DNA from: Phycisphaerales bacterium
GTDB taxonomy: Bacteria; Planctomycetota; Phycisphaerae; Phycisphaerales; UBA1924
NCBI GenBank assembly: GCA_019750095.1
Contig: JAIEOW010000026.1
Span: 47,817 to 111,816 of the forward strand
Direction: 5' to 3'
DNA length: 64,000 bases
Below, in pieces: positions 54,441-63,197 of this stretch. The notes below the pieces were generated by a model. That model saw nothing but the letters and a program-made list of their open reading frames with translations, did not search any database and was not told the DNA's origin. Position 1 is the first letter of the stretch. Every line of letters starts with the position of its first letter. The position numbers and the translations under genes are program-made.

Positions 54441-55978
54441 GCGCCGGCCGGGACGGTTTCGGCCCGGCGTTCACGGGCGAACGCGACGGGTTGCGATGGG
54501 GGTTGCTGGGTGGCCATGCCGTTGTCGAGCACGAGGCGGGCGAGGCGATCGGGCTGGCCGAGTTCGATGTCGTCGGGCACTTCCTGCCCGGTGGTGACGA
54601 AGGAGAGCTGGGTGGAGAGTCGGCGGGCGACGTTGACGATGACACCGAAGTTCACGGCTTCGTCGAGCTTGGTCAGGATGACGCGATTCGGGCGGAGCGG
54701 AGCGAAGGACTCGGCGGTCTTGAGCAGGACGCTCTCAGCGGCGGTGGTGGAGAGCACGAGGTGGACCTCGTTCGGGCTCGCTGCGGCGAGGAAATCACGC
54801 AGTTCTTCGAGGCGATCGGTGTTGAACTGGCTGCGGCCGGCGGTATCGATGAGGATGACGTCGTGGGCCGAGAGGGCACGGACGGCGTCGCTCATTTCTG
54901 ATGGAGACAGAACGACTTTCAGCGGCAGGCCGATGATCCCGGCGTAGGTACGAAGCTGATCTACGGCAGCGATGCGATAGGTATCGCTGGTGATCAGCGC
55001 AACACTGCGTCCCTGGCGGAGCTTGTACGCTGCGGCGAGTTTGGCGATCGTCGTGGTCTTGCCGACGCCGGTGGGGCCGACGAGTGCGATGACCAGTGGG
55101 CCGGACACGCCGCCCCCTCCCCCCCCATGGCCTCGCTGAGCACGCGCGGGCACGGGCGTTTCGGCGACGGGAATGAGTGCGGCGAGATGGCGGAGCACGG
55201 TGGAGCGGACGATCGATTCGTCGTGCATCTCGTGCGGCGTCAGCTCGTCACGGACCGCGCCCACGATCTGATCAGCAAGGTCGCGACTGACTGCGGACTC
55301 AAGCAATCGGAGATAGTGCCTGAAGAGCGCGTCGGGCATGGCTCCGGAGGCGACGCCGATCGCCGAGGCGGGAGAGGCGTGCAGGACCTGATTGACGAGC
55401 AGCTTGATGTCGTGCAGATCACGCTGGATGCTGGCGGCGTCGGGGATGGGCGCAACATTCTGGGCTCGAATGGGCGCGTGCTCGGCTACACGGGCGGGCA
55501 CAGACTCGGGCGTTTGAGCAAGCCGACGCTCGCGCACGGGGAGTATTGTCGGCTCGGGGACTGGTGCTGGTGGCGACGCTGGTCGAAGGGCGGGTTGTGG
55601 CGTGTTCGCTGGAGTGGGTGCTAGCGGCGCGGAGGAAACGCACGAAGAAGTAGCGGCTTTGCGATAGGCGGCGAGCGCTTCTGGAGAAAACACCGGCGAG
55701 ACGCCTGTGCCACCCGAGGCAGGCGATTGGGCAGTTGGCTGGCTTCTTGGATCGGCTTTGGCCGGGGCATCGCGACGAGGGGCCTTGGGGGCTCGCTGCG
55801 TGCCCGGCGTGGGTTCGTCGGCGGCGGTGATCTCGACCTGGGTCTTGCGACCCATGCCCAGCACACCGCCCACCTTGACGGTGCGGGTGTGCAGGATCAC
55901 GGCATCTTTGCCGAGTTCTTTCTTGACTTGGGCGAGTGCGTCGGCCATGGTGGCCTCGCGGTAGGTTTTGAGCTTCAT
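54437..55978 (-). CDS. flhF: SRP-type GTPase FlhF
   Basis: 513 residues from the ATG at 55978 (MKLKTYREATMADALAQVKKELGKDAVILHTRTV, the FlhF N-terminal motif). A long disordered Pro/Ala-rich B region (about 70-200), the helical N domain (about 195-290), then the G domain: GPTGVGKTTTIAKLAAAY (G1, about 301-308), LITSDTYRIAAVDQLRTYAG, ILIDTAGRSQFNTDRLEEL (G3), LTKLDEAVNFG (G4). It marks the site of flagellar assembly. The disordered region carries the translated repeat at 55691-55714. Its stop overlaps flhG. Confidence 0.93.
   Translation of the reverse strand: MKLKTYREATMADALAQVKKELGKDAVILHTRTVKVGGVLGMGRKTQVEITAADEPTPGTQRAPKAPRRDAPAKADPRSQPTAQSPASGGTGVSPVFSPEALAAYRKAATSSCVSSAPLAPTPANTPQPALRPASPPAPVPEPTILPVRERRLAQTPESVPARVAEHAPIRAQNVAPIPDAASIQRDLHDIKLLVNQVLHASPASAIGVASGAMPDALFRHYLRLLESAVSRDLADQIVGAVRDELTPHEMHDESIVRSTVLRHLAALIPVAETPVPARAQRGHGGGGGGVSGPLVIALVGPTGVGKTTTIAKLAAAYKLRQGRSVALITSDTYRIAAVDQLRTYAGIIGLPLKVVLSPSEMSDAVRALSAHDVILIDTAGRSQFNTDRLEELRDFLAAASPNEVHLVLSTTAAESVLLKTAESFAPLRPNRVILTKLDEAVNFGVIVNVARRLSTQLSFVTTGQEVPDDIELGQPDRLARLVLDNGMATQQPPSQPVAFARERRAETVPAGA
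55691..55714. repeat. Translated copy of a GGCACAGGCGTC-type repeat inside flhF
   Basis: CACCGGCGAGACGCCTGTGC plus CACC matches the intergenic copy at 62140-62163 at 22 of 24 positions. It is read in flhF as SGGTGVSPV in the disordered region. Confidence 0.6.
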
Positions 55979-56110
55979 GGCGCCATCCGTGGCTGTTCGA
56001 GACTTGGGCATCCTGCCCGGGGGAGCTTACTTGGCCATTGTGGGATATTTGGCATCGGGCGTCAAGTGCGAGCTGAAGATTGCCAGATGAGGAAAGAACA
56101 CGTGGACAAG

Positions 56111-58339
56111 TCAGGCGGCGGCGGAGGAGGGCGAGATCGCGGCGGAGGACATCGGGGGGGTGACGAGCGCGAGAGATTCCACCTCTACGCCGGCGACGGC
56201 CTCGTTGTAGCCGAGCACGGCGACGGTGGAGAGATGGGGCTCAAGAAGCTGGCGGACGACACCTCGGACCTGGGGCGAGGCGAGGACCACCGGCGGGTGG
56301 CCGGCTTGTGTGAGTTCTCGCAAAGCGGAGAGGATCTGCTGGCTGATAGCCTGAGCCACACGAGCCGGCATGTTCACGACGGTGGCTCCGGCGGAACGAT
56401 CGATATAGGCGTTGATCTGGTCTTCGAGTGACGGGTCGAGTGTGACGCAGACGATGCGGTAGCCCGCATTTGATGATCCGGATCGTGATGACGAGCTTGA
56501 CCAGCCGGAGTCTGGCATGGGCGTGGCGTACTGCTGGCAGATCGTGCGTCTGAGCGCGTGGCGGACGTATTCGGTGAGGACGTCGAGGTCTTTGGTCTTT
56601 GGGCCCCAATCCGAAAGAGTCTCGAGGATGCTGTCCAGATCGCGGATGGGGACGCGTTCGCGGAGGAGGTTCTGGAGGACTTTCTGGAGGTCGCCGAGCT
56701 TGACGATGCCGGGAACGACTTCGTCGACGAGCTTGGGGGATTTTTCCTTGAGCTGGGTGACGAGGTTGCTGACCTCTTCGCGTGTGAGCAGATCGGCGGA
56801 GTGGGTCTTGACGATTTCGGTGATGTGGGTGGCGAGGACGCTTGTGGGATCTACGACGGTGAAGTTCATGCTCTCGGCACGCGACTTCATTGGGGCGTCG
56901 ATCCACCAGGCGTCGAGGCCGAAGGCGGGCTCTTTGGTTTTCTCGCCCCAATCTTCGATGGAACCGGAGGAGATGCCTGAATCCATCGCGAGGAGTTTGC
57001 CGGGGATGGTCTGGCCCTTGGCGACGACGGCCCCCTTGATCTTGACGCGATAGTCGTTGGGGCCGAGCTGCATGTTGTCGCGGATGCGGACCGGGGGCAG
57101 GATGAAGCCGAGTTCGACGGCGAGCTGGCGGCGGATCGCGGAGATGCGATCGAGGAGATCGCCGCCCTGATGCGTGTCGACGAGCGCAACCAGGCCGTAG
57201 CCGACTTCAAGTTCGAGGGTATCGAGCTTGAGGAGTGCTTCGGGCGCGGGGCCTTCGGGAGCTTTGGGAATGGCGGCGGTTTTGGCTTCGTCTGCGGTCT
57301 TCTTGGCGCGTGTGGTGCGTTGCAGACTGATCGCGATGCCCGCAAGCCCGGCGGCGGTGACGATGAGCGGGATGGTGGGCAAGGGCGTGAAGGCGAGGAT
57401 GCCGAGGAACCCGGCCGTGACATAGAGGCCTGTGGGCTGGCTGGCGAGCTGGGTGGTGAGTTGATGGCCGAGGTCTTGCTTGGATCCGGAGCGGGTGACG
57501 ATGAGCGCGCTGGCGATGGCGACGATGAAGGCGGGGATCTGGCTGGTCAGGCCGTCGCCGATGGTGAGCATGGTGAAGACCTTGGCGGTCTGACTGGCAT
57601 CCCACCCGCGGCCGATGACGCCGACGGCGAACCCGCCGATGACGTTGACGATGGTGATGATGATGCCCGCGATGGCGTCGCCACGGACGAACTTGGAGGC
57701 ACCGTCCATGGCGCCGAAGAAGTCGGCTTCGGAGGCAATTTTCTCGCGGCGGCGCTTGGCTTCCTGCTCGTTGATGATGCCGGCGTTGAGATCGGCGTCG
57801 ATGGCCATCTGCTTGCCGGGCATGGCATCGAGGGTGAAGCGGGCGGCGACTTCAGAGATTCGGGTGGCACCCTTGGTGATGACGACGAACTGGACGATCA
57901 CCAGGATGACGAAGATGACAATACCAACGAAAAGGGAGTCACCGGCGACGAAGCTGGCGAACGCGCTGATGACGTGGCCCGCGACGGCGAGGGCCTGCTC
58001 GGGGGTTTGGGCATCTGCGGAGAGGATGAGCCGCGTGGAAGCGACGTTGAGCACGAGCCGGAAGAGCGTCATCGCCAGGAGCAGCGAGGGGAAGACGGAG
58101 AAATCCAGCGGCTGCTCCATGTGGATGGTCGTCAGCAGCGCGAGCACGGAGAGAGCGATGTTGAGGCAGATGAGCACGTCCATGATCGCCGGCGGCATCG
58201 GGATCAGAATGACCACGAGCAGCGCGATGAACGCGAAGGGGACGATGAGCGTGCGGTATTTCTGGATATCGCGCAGCCAGGGCGGCAGGCCGCCGGCGCG
58301 TGCGAGTGTGGGAACCTGTGCGGACGAGGGTGTGGCCAT
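56111..58339 (-). CDS. flhA: Flagellar export gate protein FlhA
   Basis: 742 residues. The N-terminal half has eight predicted membrane helices (from about residue 28 to 340) with the conserved FHIPEP-type region: PAIMDVLICLNIALSVLALLTTIHMEQPLDFSVFPSLLLAMTLFRLVLNVASTRLIL, then KGATRISEVAARFTLDAMPGKQMAIDADLNAGIINEQEAKRRREKIASEADFFGAMDGASKFVRGDAIAG. The cytoplasmic C-terminal domain follows (LRIRDNMQLGPNDYRVKIKG, HIT-like TRI...PSLVDEVVPG, ending in a longer polar tail). It is the chief receptor for export substrates. The C-terminus is followed by 132 bases before flhF. Confidence 0.96.
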   Translation of the reverse strand: MATPSSAQVPTLARAGGLPPWLRDIQKYRTLIVPFAFIALLVVILIPMPPAIMDVLICLNIALSVLALLTTIHMEQPLDFSVFPSLLLAMTLFRLVLNVASTRLILSADAQTPEQALAVAGHVISAFASFVAGDSLFVGIVIFVILVIVQFVVITKGATRISEVAARFTLDAMPGKQMAIDADLNAGIINEQEAKRRREKIASEADFFGAMDGASKFVRGDAIAGIIITIVNVIGGFAVGVIGRGWDASQTAKVFTMLTIGDGLTSQIPAFIVAIASALIVTRSGSKQDLGHQLTTQLASQPTGLYVTAGFLGILAFTPLPTIPLIVTAAGLAGIAISLQRTTRAKKTADEAKTAAIPKAPEGPAPEALLKLDTLELEVGYGLVALVDTHQGGDLLDRISAIRRQLAVELGFILPPVRIRDNMQLGPNDYRVKIKGAVVAKGQTIPGKLLAMDSGISSGSIEDWGEKTKEPAFGLDAWWIDAPMKSRAESMNFTVVDPTSVLATHITEIVKTHSADLLTREEVSNLVTQLKEKSPKLVDEVVPGIVKLGDLQKVLQNLLRERVPIRDLDSILETLSDWGPKTKDLDVLTEYVRHALRRTICQQYATPMPDSGWSSSSSRSGSSNAGYRIVCVTLDPSLEDQINAYIDRSAGATVVNMPARVAQAISQQILSALRELTQAGHPPVVLASPQVRGVVRQLLEPHLSTVAVLGYNEAVAGVEVESLALVTPPMSSAAISPSSAAA

Positions 58340-58719
58340 CCTGGCGCTTGAACCTCTGGTGAGCGGCGAGCGCGTCCTGCGCTCGGGGGCGTCTCATCGG
58401 TCAGCGCAGGGTCTGAGCATCATTTGTGCGCGGCGGATCGTTGCGAGCGGCTTTTTTTGCGCGTTCAGCTGAAGAGTGGAACGCGAAGATCGCGAAGGGC
58501 TCGAAGGAAGGCAGGAAAGTAGAAATCATGGGGATGGTGTGGAGAAACGCTGGGATGGAGCGGTGGGTAGGAGGATTCCGAGTTCCATTTGGGTTTAAGA
58601 CGTTCGTGCATCGAATCAAACCCAAGGCCACTTCTTCGCGCAGCTTCGCCCCTCTCTGGCGTTCTCCGCGTCGCGGCCTTGCTTCGAGACCATCGCGGAC
58701 TTCGCGTTTCTGTATGGGC
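58340..58719. other. Intergenic region between flhA and the L,D-transpeptidase
   Basis: 380 bases without a credible gene. Two blocks of repeat-like sequence occur in opposite directions: GAACGCGAAGATCGCGAAGG near 58479-58498 and TTCGCCCCTCTCTGGCGTTC near 58645-58664. They may be the worn ends of an old insertion. Since flhB, the transpeptidase and flhA read the same way, this DNA lies inside the flagellar run. Confidence 0.35.
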
Positions 58720-59784
58720 TCACTCGGTGATGATCACGGGCATGCCGACGCGGACGGCGCGGATCAATCTGGCGGCGTCCCAGTTGGTGAGCCGGAAGCA
58801 GCCGTGGCTGCCGGTTTTGCCGATGTCCTGGGGCCGGACGGTGCCGTGCATGCCGTAGCCGGGGCGATCGAGCCCGATCCAGGCGACGCCCACGGGATTG
58901 CGGGGGCCGGGAGCGATGCGGAGCTTGCTGGAGACGTTGGTCACTTCGGGCCACGAGGCGGGGTTGAAGGTGTAGTCGGGGTCGCTTGCGACGACGGCGA
59001 CCTTGAGCTCACCCACCGGGCGCTTTTCGACATCGCGTGCGATGGAGCAGTGGGTCATGAAGATTGGGATCTCGGCGTTGGCTTCGCCCTCGGCGAATCC
59101 GAGCACGAGCTTTTCGGTCAAGTTGATCTCGACGCGAGCAAGCTTTGGAAGCGGTTTGGGAGATGCGTCGGGGAGCGTGACCTCATCGCCGACGGTGAGG
59201 TCGGCGAGTTCCTTGCCGGGATTCAGAGCGGCGAGCAGATCGAGCGAACACCAGCCGCGTTCGGCGAGCAGGTCGGGCAGGTCGATGTACCCCGAAAAGG
59301 CGAGTTGGGCACGCTCGTTCCAGTCTTCGGGAATCGGGCCGGAGATCTGCGCGAGATCGGCCTCGGTGATCGTGTGGGAGCGTGTCCAGTCGGCGAGATC
59401 TTGACGTGAAGGGACCTGGTCACCGGGCAAGAGCGCCGAACGGGTTGGCTCGTCGAGCTGACCCGTTGATTCCAAGCCGCGGGCGCGTTGGAAGTGCTCG
59501 ATGGCGATGCGGGTCTTGCGGCCGGGCTTGCCGTCGATGAGACCGGGGGAGAAGTTGGTGCGTGCGAGGAGCGTCTGGAGGCGAGCGGCGCGGAGACGAT
59601 CGGCAAACTCTGGCGGAGTCGCGGGGGTCGGCTTTGTGGCGAGTGATGGCGCGGGGTTTGGTGTCGACGCGGGGGCAAGGGTTGGCTTGGTCGGGGCGGG
59701 CTGCATCGCAATGGCACACGCCCCGGAGAGCGATGCGGCGAGTGCTGCAACGCGAGAAAGGTCGTGCGATGAGGGCTTGGACAT
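58720..59784 (-). CDS. L,D-transpeptidase with peptidoglycan-binding domain
   Basis: 354 residues. Signal peptide (ALAASLSGACAIA), a Pro/Thr/Ala linker, a peptidoglycan-binding domain (LIDGKPGRKTRIAIEHFQRARGLESTGQLDEPTRSAL, about 75-120), a LysM-like stretch (LDLLAALNPGKELADLTVGDEVTLP) and a C-terminal YkuD catalytic domain with the motif HGTVRPQDIGKTGSHGCFRLTNW, catalytic His327 and Cys329. It should cross-link or attach proteins to peptidoglycan in the periplasm. It sits between flhB and flhA on the same strand, which raises the possibility that it helps the flagellum cross the wall; this is inference from position. Confidence 0.85.
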   Translation of the reverse strand: MSKPSSHDLSRVAALAASLSGACAIAMQPAPTKPTLAPASTPNPAPSLATKPTPATPPEFADRLRAARLQTLLARTNFSPGLIDGKPGRKTRIAIEHFQRARGLESTGQLDEPTRSALLPGDQVPSRQDLADWTRSHTITEADLAQISGPIPEDWNERAQLAFSGYIDLPDLLAERGWCSLDLLAALNPGKELADLTVGDEVTLPDASPKPLPKLARVEINLTEKLVLGFAEGEANAEIPIFMTHCSIARDVEKRPVGELKVAVVASDPDYTFNPASWPEVTNVSSKLRIAPGPRNPVGVAWIGLDRPGYGMHGTVRPQDIGKTGSHGCFRLTNWDAARLIRAVRVGMPVIITE

Positions 59785-59861
59785 CGGAGGATTGTTGCGT
59801 GCGGTTCAGCTTGGCGTCGGATGCAAGGAACGGGAAACGGGTGAATCAGATAATGGGCCGA

Positions 59862-60953
59862 TCAGGCGGCCCGATCCTTGCCCGCTTCGCGATTCTCAAG
59901 GCGATAGACATAGGCGAGGATCTCGGCAACGGCTTCGTATTGCTCGGGAGCGATCTGCTTGCCCACGGGAACGCCGGCGTACAGCGCCCGTGCGAGTGGC
60001 GGGCGCTCGACGATCGGCACGCGGTGGGCCGCGGCGACTTCGCGGATGCGGAATGCCATCTCGTCGGCGCCCTTGGCGATGACCTTTGGCGCGGCCATGG
60101 TCTTGGGGTCATACTTGAGCGCGACGGAGAAGTGCGTGGGATTGGTCACCACGACATCGGCCTTGGGCACTGTCTGATTGACGCGCTGCATGGCGATCTG
60201 GCGAGCCATCCGAAGGCGTCGCCCCTTGATTTCTGGGTCGCCGTCCATGGAGCGGTGTTCTTCCTTGACCTGCTGCTTGGTCATTTTCAGCTCGCTGGTG
60301 TGCATCCAACGCTGGTAGGCATAGTCCAGGATTCCCACGATCAGCAGCACGGCAAGGAGCCAGGCGATCAGGCGAGCGAGAATGCCCGCGATTGCGGGCC
60401 AGATCAGATGAGCTTCGAGCGCGGCCAGGGCGACGACCTTGGGCCATTCGTTCATCGAGACACCGATGGCGATACCGGTCACCGCGGCCATCTTGATGAC
60501 ACCCAGAAGTGTCTTGATGACGTTCTTCATCCCGAAGACACGTCCAAAGCCCTTGATCGGATCGAGCTTGTCGAGCTTTGGGCTGATCGATTCAGAGGAC
60601 ACCACCCAGCCAACCTGCACGATCTGCGCGATGACCGCGATGATGAACATGATGACGAGCGCGGGGAGCATCAGCAGCCCTGCGTGGGTGCTCGCCCAGC
60701 GAATGGTCTGTTCGAGCATTGGGCCCTCAGCACTGATGAGGGCGCCCGAGGCGCGATCGTCGAGCAGAAAGCTGAGGAAGCCGGCCATCGCGAGGGTGAG
60801 CGGCGTGCCAAAGAGCAGCAAGAGAATGAATGCGCCGACAAGATCGATGCCCGCGGCGAGATCGGTGCTCTTGGCGACCTGACCGCGTTCGCGGGCCTCA
60901 AAGAGCCGTCGCTGTGTTGGCAGTTCTGTTTTTTCGCCTAGATCGTCGGCCAT
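59862..60953 (-). CDS. flhB: Flagellar export protein FlhB
   Basis: 363 residues. Four membrane helices in the N-terminal part and the substrate-specificity switch: the autocleavage motif NPTHF at about N271-P272 (VVVTNPTHFSVALKYDPKTMAAPKVIAKG), where cleavage between Asn and Pro shifts export from hook to filament. The opening KTELPTQRRLFEARERGQVAKS is typical of the family. It follows fliR by six bases, so they are cotranscribed. Confidence 0.95.
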   Translation of the reverse strand: MADDLGEKTELPTQRRLFEARERGQVAKSTDLAAGIDLVGAFILLLLFGTPLTLAMAGFLSFLLDDRASGALISAEGPMLEQTIRWASTHAGLLMLPALVIMFIIAVIAQIVQVGWVVSSESISPKLDKLDPIKGFGRVFGMKNVIKTLLGVIKMAAVTGIAIGVSMNEWPKVVALAALEAHLIWPAIAGILARLIAWLLAVLLIVGILDYAYQRWMHTSELKMTKQQVKEEHRSMDGDPEIKGRRLRMARQIAMQRVNQTVPKADVVVTNPTHFSVALKYDPKTMAAPKVIAKGADEMAFRIREVAAAHRVPIVERPPLARALYAGVPVGKQIAPEQYEAVAEILAYVYRLENREAGKDRAA

Positions 60954-60959
60954 GGGTGA

Positions 60960-61769
60960 TCACGCGCGGGGGATGGGGTGTGCGGGGGGAGCGATCGTGC
61001 GGGCCCACTCGGAGATCGCATCGAGTGTGTCGGCGATGTCGCCGCCCGCGGCGTGGATCACCGCGGTGACGGACGATGCAAGCACAAGCAGGGTGATCAC
61101 GATCTTGACGGCAAAGCCGATGGACTGGACGTTGATCTGGGAAATGGTCTTGGCAAGCAGCGCGCTGGCGATCGTCTCGATCAGGATGATGCACAGGACC
61201 GGAGCGCTCACGCGGAGCGCGAGCTGGAAGCCCGAAGAGACGAGGCCGCTGATCAGATCAACGGGTCCGAGGTTGAGCGCGGCCTTGCCAACGGGAACGT
61301 GGCGAAAGGTCTCGCCGACGGCGAGAAAGAGGATCTCAAGCCCGCCGAGCGAGACAAACATGGCGATGCCGGAATAGACCAGGAGCTGGCCGATGACGTC
61401 GGCTTCGGTTTCGAGAGCGGGGTTATAGATCTGGGCGAGCGACATGCCCGCCTGCTGGCCCATGATCAGTCCGCCGAGCTGCAGGGCGAAAATCGGGAGT
61501 GCGGCGATCAGGCCGATAGCGACGCCGATGAGCACTTCGCCAAGCACGGCGGGGAGGAGTGAGAACAGATCGAGCGAGACCGGTTGCATCTGAGCCGCGG
61601 GGAGCGCGGGATACATCGCCAGTGTGAGCGCGGCGCAGATGAGCATGCGCACCTTCATCGGGATCACCGAACTGGCGAGCATCGGTGCGAAGACCAGCAC
61701 GCCGCTGAGACGAAAGAGCACCAGCAGGAAGGGCCCGATGTGGTCGAGGATGGGACCGAGCGTGGGCAT
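60960..61769 (-). CDS. fliR: Flagellar export gate protein FliR
   Basis: 269 residues with six or so hydrophobic helices: VLFRLSGVLVFAPMLASSVIPMKVRMLICAALTLAMYPALP, LLPAVLGEVLIGVAIGLIAALPIFALQLGGLIMGQQAGMSLAQIYNP, and so on. RLSG, the PVPVRVR-like IPMKVRM and EVLIGVAIG are FliR hallmarks. It forms part of the export pore with FliP and FliQ. Start at 61769 gives the normal N-terminus; fliQ lies 36 bases upstream and flhB 6 bases downstream. Confidence 0.94.
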   Translation of the reverse strand: MPTLGPILDHIGPFLLVLFRLSGVLVFAPMLASSVIPMKVRMLICAALTLAMYPALPAAQMQPVSLDLFSLLPAVLGEVLIGVAIGLIAALPIFALQLGGLIMGQQAGMSLAQIYNPALETEADVIGQLLVYSGIAMFVSLGGLEILFLAVGETFRHVPVGKAALNLGPVDLISGLVSSGFQLALRVSAPVLCIILIETIASALLAKTISQINVQSIGFAVKIVITLLVLASSVTAVIHAAGGDIADTLDAISEWARTIAPPAHPIPRA

Positions 61770-61805
61770 GCGTTGCGTCGAGACTCTGAATCATGCGATC
61801 GACAG

Positions 61806-62060
61806 TTACCAGTTGGTGAGCATGGCGGCGGTGAACTCGAGCAGGCGAACGACAATCCAAGGGAGCAGCAGCACCGTGACGATGAGCATGACGATGATCT
61901 TGGGAGCGAACGTCAGTGTCTGCTCCTGGATGCTGGTGACGGCCTGAAAGATCGCGATGATCAGGCCCACCACCACGCCGGCGATCAGGATCGGCACGAC
62001 GATCTTCATCGCGATGAGAAGCGTGTCGCGGACGAGTTCGATGGTTTGGGCGTCGGACAT
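61806..62060 (-). CDS. fliQ: Flagellar export gate protein FliQ
   Basis: 84 residues, two membrane helices: IELVRDTLLIAMKIVVPILIAGVVVGLIIAIFQAVTSIQEQTLTFAPKIIVMLIVTVLLLPWIVVRLLEFT. SIQEQTLTFAPK is diagnostic for the FliQ loop. The ATG at 62060 (MSDAQTIEL) is chosen; the frame is open to 62165, but that part includes a hairpin repeat and reads as non-FliQ sequence. It follows fliP by 117 bases that hold the repeat. Confidence 0.95.
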   Translation of the reverse strand: MSDAQTIELVRDTLLIAMKIVVPILIAGVVVGLIIAIFQAVTSIQEQTLTFAPKIIVMLIVTVLLLPWIVVRLLEFTAAMLTNW

Positions 62061-62137
62061 GGATGTGTCGGCTGGCTGGTCGACGTGCAGTGGTCTGGCG
62101 ATGAACAACGTGCTGTTGACGAACAACTTCAGAAATG

Positions 62138-62163
62138 CACACAGGCGGGACGCCTGTGCCACC
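62138..62163. repeat. Hairpin repeat CACAGGCG-GGA-CGCCTGTG in the fliP-fliQ gap
   Basis: A perfect 8-bp hairpin with a 3-base loop (62140-62147 with 62151-62158), followed by CCACC. It matches the copy inside flhF at 22 of 24 positions. Confidence 0.6.
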
Positions 62164-62177
62164 AAGCGGAACTGGTA

Positions 62178-63197
62178 CTAACTGAAGCCGATCGCTTGCA
62201 GAAGGGGAGCGATGGACAGCGGATCCGAGAGCAGTGAGATGGCGGTACTTGGCGCGGGGCGAACCACGAACGATTGAAGCAGCGAGCCCACGACCAGTGT
62301 CCAGCCGTCAACGAGAACGAAGAGCAGCAGCTTGAACGGCAAGCTGATGAGCACGGGCGGCAGCATCATCATGCCCATGGAGATGAGCAGACTGCTGATC
62401 ACGATATCGATGACCAGGAAGGGCAAAAAGACCTTGAAACCGATGAGAAAACCGGTCTTGAGCTCGCTCAGCATGAATGCGGGGATGAGCGTGATCATGT
62501 CCACATTGTCGGTCGAGAGCTTTGACGGATCCGATGTGTCGATCCCGCGATAGTTCAGGATCATGTACACGCTCGACCAGTTGTTCGTCGCCTCGATCTG
62601 GTCGAACATGAAGTCTCTGAGCGGCTGCTTGGCCTTGGCCCAGAGCTCGTCGTAGTTCTGCACCTCGCCGGAGCGGTACGGCAAAATCGCCTCGCGGTGG
62701 ATGCGGTCGAGCGTGGGCGACATCACCAGCAGCGTCATGAACATCGCGAGCCCGACGATCACCTGCGGCGGGGGGAGCGATTGCGTGCCGAGCGCTTGTT
62801 TCAACAGTCCAAGCACGATCACGATGCGCACGAAGCACGTGCACATGAGCATGATCGATGGCACCAGCGTGATCACGGTCAGCAGGACCATGATGTTGAT
62901 GCCCGCCGAGAGACCCCCGGAGGATTCCTGCGTTGCCCCCCCACGATCGCCGGATCGCGGGACGCCGGTCCTGGACATTCCGGCGATCGTGTCGCCGACA
63001 CTGCCGACTATTGAGAGCGGGTTGACATCATCGCCGAGTGCTCGGCTGGGGTCGATCGAGATCGGGGCGCGCGTTGCGGGCTGCGCAAACGGTCCGTAGG
63101 GCTCCTGGGCCACCGCGGCGGCCGGCGTGATGAGCATCGCGATCGCTGCCATGATGGCGATGATCACGATCGTTGTTCGTTCAGCGTGGCGCATCAT
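62178..63197 (-). CDS. fliP: Flagellar export gate protein FliP
   Basis: 339 residues. Signal-like first helix (IVIIAIMAAIAMLITPAAAVAQ) and a longer than usual polar linker (to about residue 95), then the FliP core: INIMVLLTVITLVPSIMLMCTCFVRIVIVLGLLKQALGTQSLPPPQVIVGLAMFMTLLVMSPTLDRIH and LIPAFMLSELKTGFLIGFKVFLPFLVIDIVISSLLISMGMMMLPPVLISLPFKLLLFVLVDGW. These are the diagnostic FliP motifs. The start at 63197 or 63194 overlaps the fliO stop, so translation is coupled. FliP is the pentameric base of the export gate. Confidence 0.96.
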   Translation of the reverse strand: MMRHAERTTIVIIAIMAAIAMLITPAAAVAQEPYGPFAQPATRAPISIDPSRALGDDVNPLSIVGSVGDTIAGMSRTGVPRSGDRGGATQESSGGLSAGINIMVLLTVITLVPSIMLMCTCFVRIVIVLGLLKQALGTQSLPPPQVIVGLAMFMTLLVMSPTLDRIHREAILPYRSGEVQNYDELWAKAKQPLRDFMFDQIEATNNWSSVYMILNYRGIDTSDPSKLSTDNVDMITLIPAFMLSELKTGFLIGFKVFLPFLVIDIVISSLLISMGMMMLPPVLISLPFKLLLFVLVDGWTLVVGSLLQSFVVRPAPSTAISLLSDPLSIAPLLQAIGFS

